The notes under the pieces: model-generated | What the model was told of the DNA's origin: nothing | The model's database searches: none | Seen by the model: the letters and a program-made list of their open reading frames with translations, nothing else | Assembly: GCA_030765455.1 (NCBI GenBank) | Contig: JAVCCM010000108.1 | Span: forward strand, 62,001 to 126,000 | Direction of reading: 5' to 3' | DNA: 64,000 nucleotides | Origin: Candidatus Electryonea clarkiae | Lineage (GTDB): Bacteria > Electryoneota > Electryoneia > Electryoneales > Electryoneaceae | Position numbers and translations under genes: made by a program | Part shown: piece by piece, positions 61,492 to 64,000 of the stretch | Layout: the number at the start of each line of letters is the position of its first letter | Numbering within the stretch: the first letter of the stretch is position 1

Positions 61492-61507
61492 TGGCATGTA
61501 CATTGCT
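61492..61507 (+). promoter_or_regulatory. Sigma-54 type promoter of the STAS operon
   Basis: TGGCATG, 4 nt, TTGCT: only one mismatch to TGGCACG-N4-TTGC(A/T), with GG and GC 10 nt apart. The STAS ATG is 83 bp downstream, with no earlier start that yields more than a few codons. Confidence 0.75.
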
Positions 61508-61590
61508 AATGAATAAACAGGAGATGAATTGAGAAAATGACATTCTACTCCTAATCATACTATCGGCAGATATTATTTGAACTTTAGAGC

Positions 61591-62040
61591 ATGAGAGACA
61601 TTTCAGAGTATGATATGAAAATTAAGAACTATCCTTATTACCGAGTTGACAAAACAACCTATTTCCATGCTGGTAGAATGGTTGACCTGGATTTGCAGGG
61701 TGGGCTTGAAGATTTGATTGATAATGAAATTGATTCGGGAACAAAACGAATAGTTGTCGGACTCAATGGAATGCGTTTCTTTCACTCTACACTTGCTGCA
61801 TGTCTTTTAAACTCAGAAGCCAGATTGCGTAAAGCCGGTGGAGAAATGGTTATTGCTGGAGCGCCGGAATTTGTCAAAAGAACTATGCAGCAAACCGGGG
61901 TTTCAAGACTTTTTATCTGGGTGGCAAATCTGCGGGAAGCTGAAAGAATTTCAAGCCTGAGTAAAGCCCTGGAATACAATGAATTAGTTCACGAAACATT
62001 TGAAAAGAAATATTCGACAAATTCTGAATTAATAGGCTGA
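61591..62040 (+). CDS. STAS domain protein
   Basis: 149 aa. A compact alpha/beta STAS fold: YYRVDKTTYFHAGRMVDLDL (strand pair), IVVGLNGMRFFHSTLAACLL where the phosphorylatable Ser of anti-sigma-factor antagonists is expected, and GGEMVIAGAPEFVKRTMQQT. The residues around MRFFHSTLA contain Ser/Thr, so phospho-control is possible. Anti-anti-sigma or stressosome-type signalling is the family role; a flagellar or chemotaxis link is inferred from its sigma-54 type promoter. An ATG at 61615 is an alternative start. Followed 43 bp later by a 76-aa gene. Confidence 0.8.
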   Translation: MRDISEYDMKIKNYPYYRVDKTTYFHAGRMVDLDLQGGLEDLIDNEIDSGTKRIVVGLNGMRFFHSTLAACLLNSEARLRKAGGEMVIAGAPEFVKRTMQQTGVSRLFIWVANLREAERISSLSKALEYNELVHETFEKKYSTNSELIG

Positions 62041-62083
62041 TTGATCTAAAAAGATTATCAAATTTGAAAGTAGGCGGCTGATC

Positions 62084-62314
62084 TTGAATATACAGCAGAC
62101 AGCATTAAGGCAGACCGGTCTTGTTTCTCAAATAAGAAATAATCTTTATCCGAAAGAGTATTCGGTCTTAGGTGAACCGAAGGTATCGGATGCATTGAGA
62201 ATGTTACTGAAAAATCCTGACGATAAACATTTCGCCGAATTTAAACAATATAATCAGCTTGCAGTTTTGAGTGTCAATCACATTAACGAGCGCATATATC
62301 AAATATTTGTTTAA
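62084..62314 (+). CDS. Small protein of unknown function following the STAS gene
   Basis: 76 aa from a TTG; the ribosome-binding site is weak (GGCGG). Helical, charged, no membrane segment: VSQIRNNLYPKEYSVLGEPK and NQLAVLSVNHINERIYQIFV. No family recognised. It lies between the STAS gene and a strong hairpin, so it is probably the second gene of the sigma-54 type unit. Position suggests a partner or target of the STAS protein, or a small flagellar factor. Confidence 0.55.
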   Translation: MNIQQTALRQTGLVSQIRNNLYPKEYSVLGEPKVSDALRMLLKNPDDKHFAEFKQYNQLAVLSVNHINERIYQIFV

Positions 62315-62398
62315 TAAATACATCTAAACAGAACATCATGAAATATTCAAAACCATTTCGAACAATTCAGAAGATTCTCCGCACGAAAAATCCAGTTT

Positions 62399-62428
62399 AT
62401 TAAACCGATGTGGCAGCATCGGTTTAAT
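62399..62428 (+). terminator. Terminator-like hairpin after the STAS unit
   Basis: Perfect 12-bp stem ATTAAACCGATG / CATCGGTTTAAT with a 6-nt loop. It lacks a run of T directly after it, although TTTAAT forms the 3' arm. Located 84 bp after the 76-aa gene and 117 bp before adenosine deaminase. Confidence 0.6.
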
Positions 62429-62545
62429 AATTGTTAACATCCTCATTCAATTCCATTAGCACCATACTCGCAAAATACACCTTTTAACTTGGATAGATGC
62501 GATTGAAAGGTTATTTTGAATCAGGATAAATTAAAAAGGACAGCA

Positions 62546-63595
62546 ATGAGCGACAAAGCTTTAACAATTGAAGAAATTCATAAACTGCCAAAGACTGATC
62601 TTCATTGCCATTTGGATGGATCAGTTCGAGTACCGACCCTGATGGAACTGGCAGAAAAACGGCAAATTGAACTCCCTGCCAAAGATGAGAAGAGCCTTCG
62701 CAAAAATCTTGAGGCAGGAAAACAGGTTAACAGCCTTGCTGACTACCTTCGCGCATTCGATACGACCTTATCAGTAATGCAGGATGAAGAGGATATTTCG
62801 CAAATAGCAGAGGAACTTTGCGAAGACGCATGGAATGAAGGAGTATGGTATCTCGAGGTTCGTTTTTCTCCAATCTTACACCAGCGAAAATCACTTCGAT
62901 TGACCCAGGTAATGAATGCAGTTTTGCACGGTCTAAAGGCTGGTGAAATGAAAACCGGAATAAAAACTGGGGTAATTGTATGTGGTATGAGAAATATTGA
63001 ACCTTCCGTTTCGCTAAGTCTTGCAGAGTTAACTGTAGCATATAAAGGAAGAGGAGTTGTTGGTTTTGATCTTGCTGGGCAGGAGGATCATTATCCGGCA
63101 AAGGATCATGCCGATGCATTTGCCCTTATCAGGAATAATAATATCCCTTGCACGGTTCATGCCGGGGAAGCGTGGGGACCTGCATCAATCAAGCAGGCTC
63201 TTCATGTATTAATGGCTCATCGTATCGGACATGGTACCCGGTTGAAAGAAGACGGCGACCTATTGAATTATGTCAATGACCATCGGATACCCCTTGAGTG
63301 CTGTATTTCATCAAACATGCATGTTGGGACTGTCAAATCTCTGGATGAACACCCGCTCCGATTTTATTTCGATATTGGACTCAGGGTTACGATAAATACC
63401 GACAACAGGTTAATGAGCGCAACTACTGTCAGTGAAGAAATAATGATTGCTCATAAACAACTTGGCTTCAGCAGACAAGATATTGAGAGCATATTGATAT
63501 ACGGATTTAAATCTGCATTTCTACCCTATGCAGACAGAAAAGATATCCTGGTTAAAGTACTTAAGGAATTTAATCGTAAAAGTGTCCCATTCTAA
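62546..63595 (+). CDS. add: Adenosine deaminase
   Basis: 349 aa from the ATG at 62546, which has AAAGGACA directly upstream; a TTG 30 nt earlier is in frame. Hydrolyses adenosine to inosine in purine salvage. Zinc and catalytic motifs are present: KTDLHCHLDGSVRVPTLMEL (His ligands), TVHAGEAWGPASIKQAL, HRIGHGTRLKEDGDLL, CISSNMHVGTV and TINTDNRLMSATTVSEE (Asp pair). The N-terminal WHHDGS-type loop is intact. With the phosphorylase 2 kb upstream it makes a nucleoside-salvage theme, though a separate transcript. Confidence 0.93.
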   Translation: MSDKALTIEEIHKLPKTDLHCHLDGSVRVPTLMELAEKRQIELPAKDEKSLRKNLEAGKQVNSLADYLRAFDTTLSVMQDEEDISQIAEELCEDAWNEGVWYLEVRFSPILHQRKSLRLTQVMNAVLHGLKAGEMKTGIKTGVIVCGMRNIEPSVSLSLAELTVAYKGRGVVGFDLAGQEDHYPAKDHADAFALIRNNNIPCTVHAGEAWGPASIKQALHVLMAHRIGHGTRLKEDGDLLNYVNDHRIPLECCISSNMHVGTVKSLDEHPLRFYFDIGLRVTINTDNRLMSATTVSEEIMIAHKQLGFSRQDIESILIYGFKSAFLPYADRKDILVKVLKEFNRKSVPF

Positions 63596-64000
63596 ACAAA
63601 TAGATATCGTACAAATTATTGCCGTTGCGGCTTCATTATTTTTTATGAATTGCACTGAGAATAATCCGATCCAGGTAGATGAGGATCCCTGGGGTGAGCA
63701 AAGAGGTTTTTATCCCCTTAACCTGGGTAGTGAGTGGATTTATACTGTCGGCTCAAGCCAGGACTTTATATATACAGTAATCAGTCATAAAGAATTGCAG
63801 TTCGGCGATAGTGCGATAATTAAGGAGGATGGTCCGGCTGGAACTTTCCATGCTATGGCATATTGGGACTTTAACAAACTATATGTTTCCTACCCTGATA
63901 CGTCTGTTCCGATTGTATATCTTCAACTTCCTCTTGAAGTTGGACGTAGCTGGACAGCTTTAGATTCAGCGGGATTTCGTTATGAATCTCAGATTATTGC
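63582..64000 (+). CDS. Putative lipoprotein, partial
   Basis: Runs off the right edge. GTG at 63582 overlaps the adenosine deaminase stop by 14 nt; 139 codons are visible. The start encodes a lipoprotein signal: a basic/polar beginning, IIAVAASLFFMNCTENN with Cys at about residue 24, then a mature part with YPLNLGSEWIYTVGSSQDFI, a motif seen in secreted beta-rich lipoproteins of FCB bacteria. An ATG at the MNC position is too late to keep the signal. Function not predictable from the visible part. Confidence 0.72.
   Translation, partial: MSHSKQIDIVQIIAVAASLFFMNCTENNPIQVDEDPWGEQRGFYPLNLGSEWIYTVGSSQDFIYTVISHKELQFGDSAIIKEDGPAGTFHAMAYWDFNKLYVSYPDTSVPIVYLQLPLEVGRSWTALDSAGFRYESQII

Noticed and set aside
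62516-62545. TTG start 30 nt upstream of the adenosine deaminase ATG
   Set aside because: The ATG at 62546 has AAAGGACA at the right distance and begins at the usual N-terminus of the family.
1-64000. tRNA, rRNA or CRISPR loci
   Set aside because: No GTTCRANNC-type T arm, no rRNA-like conserved block and no regularly spaced direct repeats were seen in any intergenic region.

Overview
This window appears to be chromosomal DNA from a motile, diderm (Gram-negative-type) bacterium, moderately AT-rich. Basal-body ring genes (flgH, flgI), a capsule export-type locus, an outer-membrane Wzi-like protein and two large secreted proteins with C-terminal sorting domains of the type IX (Por) kind point to the FCB superphylum, probably an uncultured lineage rather than classical Bacteroidota, which mostly lack flagella. 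That placement is an inference from gene content; no rRNA or tRNA gene is present to test it.

Region 1 (1-24.2 kb, all minus strand) is a flagellar block. Reading in the direction of transcription it runs flgF, flgG, flgA, flgH, flgI, flgJ, flgN, flgK, flgL, then a five-gene glycosyltransferase island plus one small unknown gene, two small unknown genes, flagellin, fliD, fliS and a truncated small gene at the edge. A sigma-54 type promoter precedes flgF and a good sigma-28 type promoter precedes flagellin. The glycosyltransferases are GT9, CgeB-like and GT2 types, several fused in unusual ways. Most junctions overlap by 1-4 nt, so they are almost certainly one transcript with the hook-associated genes; the natural reading is glycosylation of flagellin.

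Region 2 (24.2-34.8 kb) holds a secreted protein of unknown function, a metallo-beta-lactamase-fold hydrolase, two large exported proteins with sorting domains, a PepT-like M20 peptidase and the tRNA methylthiotransferase mtaB. Region 3 (34.8-42.6 kb) holds rpsA with long charged tails, a small antisense-side membrane ORF, an unexplained structured intergenic block, and an imuB-dnaE2 mutasome operon driven by a promoter with an embedded LexA-type box; imuB seems to be leaderless.

Region 4 (42.6-54.6 kb, plus strand) starts with two envelope proteins of unknown function. A 1-kb gene-free stretch follows, with a dispersed repeat and a candidate ncRNA of about 300 nt (minus strand, own promoter and strong terminator). 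Then comes a capsule/exopolysaccharide locus: rfbB, wzi-like, wzz-like, wzy/ligase-like, GT4, GT2 and a WbaP-type initiating sugar-phosphate transferase. Region 5 (54.6-64 kb) carries serS, trkA and trkH, a membrane-anchored PilZ protein, pyrimidine-nucleoside phosphorylase, a small minus-strand gene, a STAS protein with a small partner, adenosine deaminase and a truncated lipoprotein gene. Three of these apparently unrelated units carry sigma-28 or sigma-54 type promoters, suggesting that the flagellar regulon extends well outside the flagellar block.
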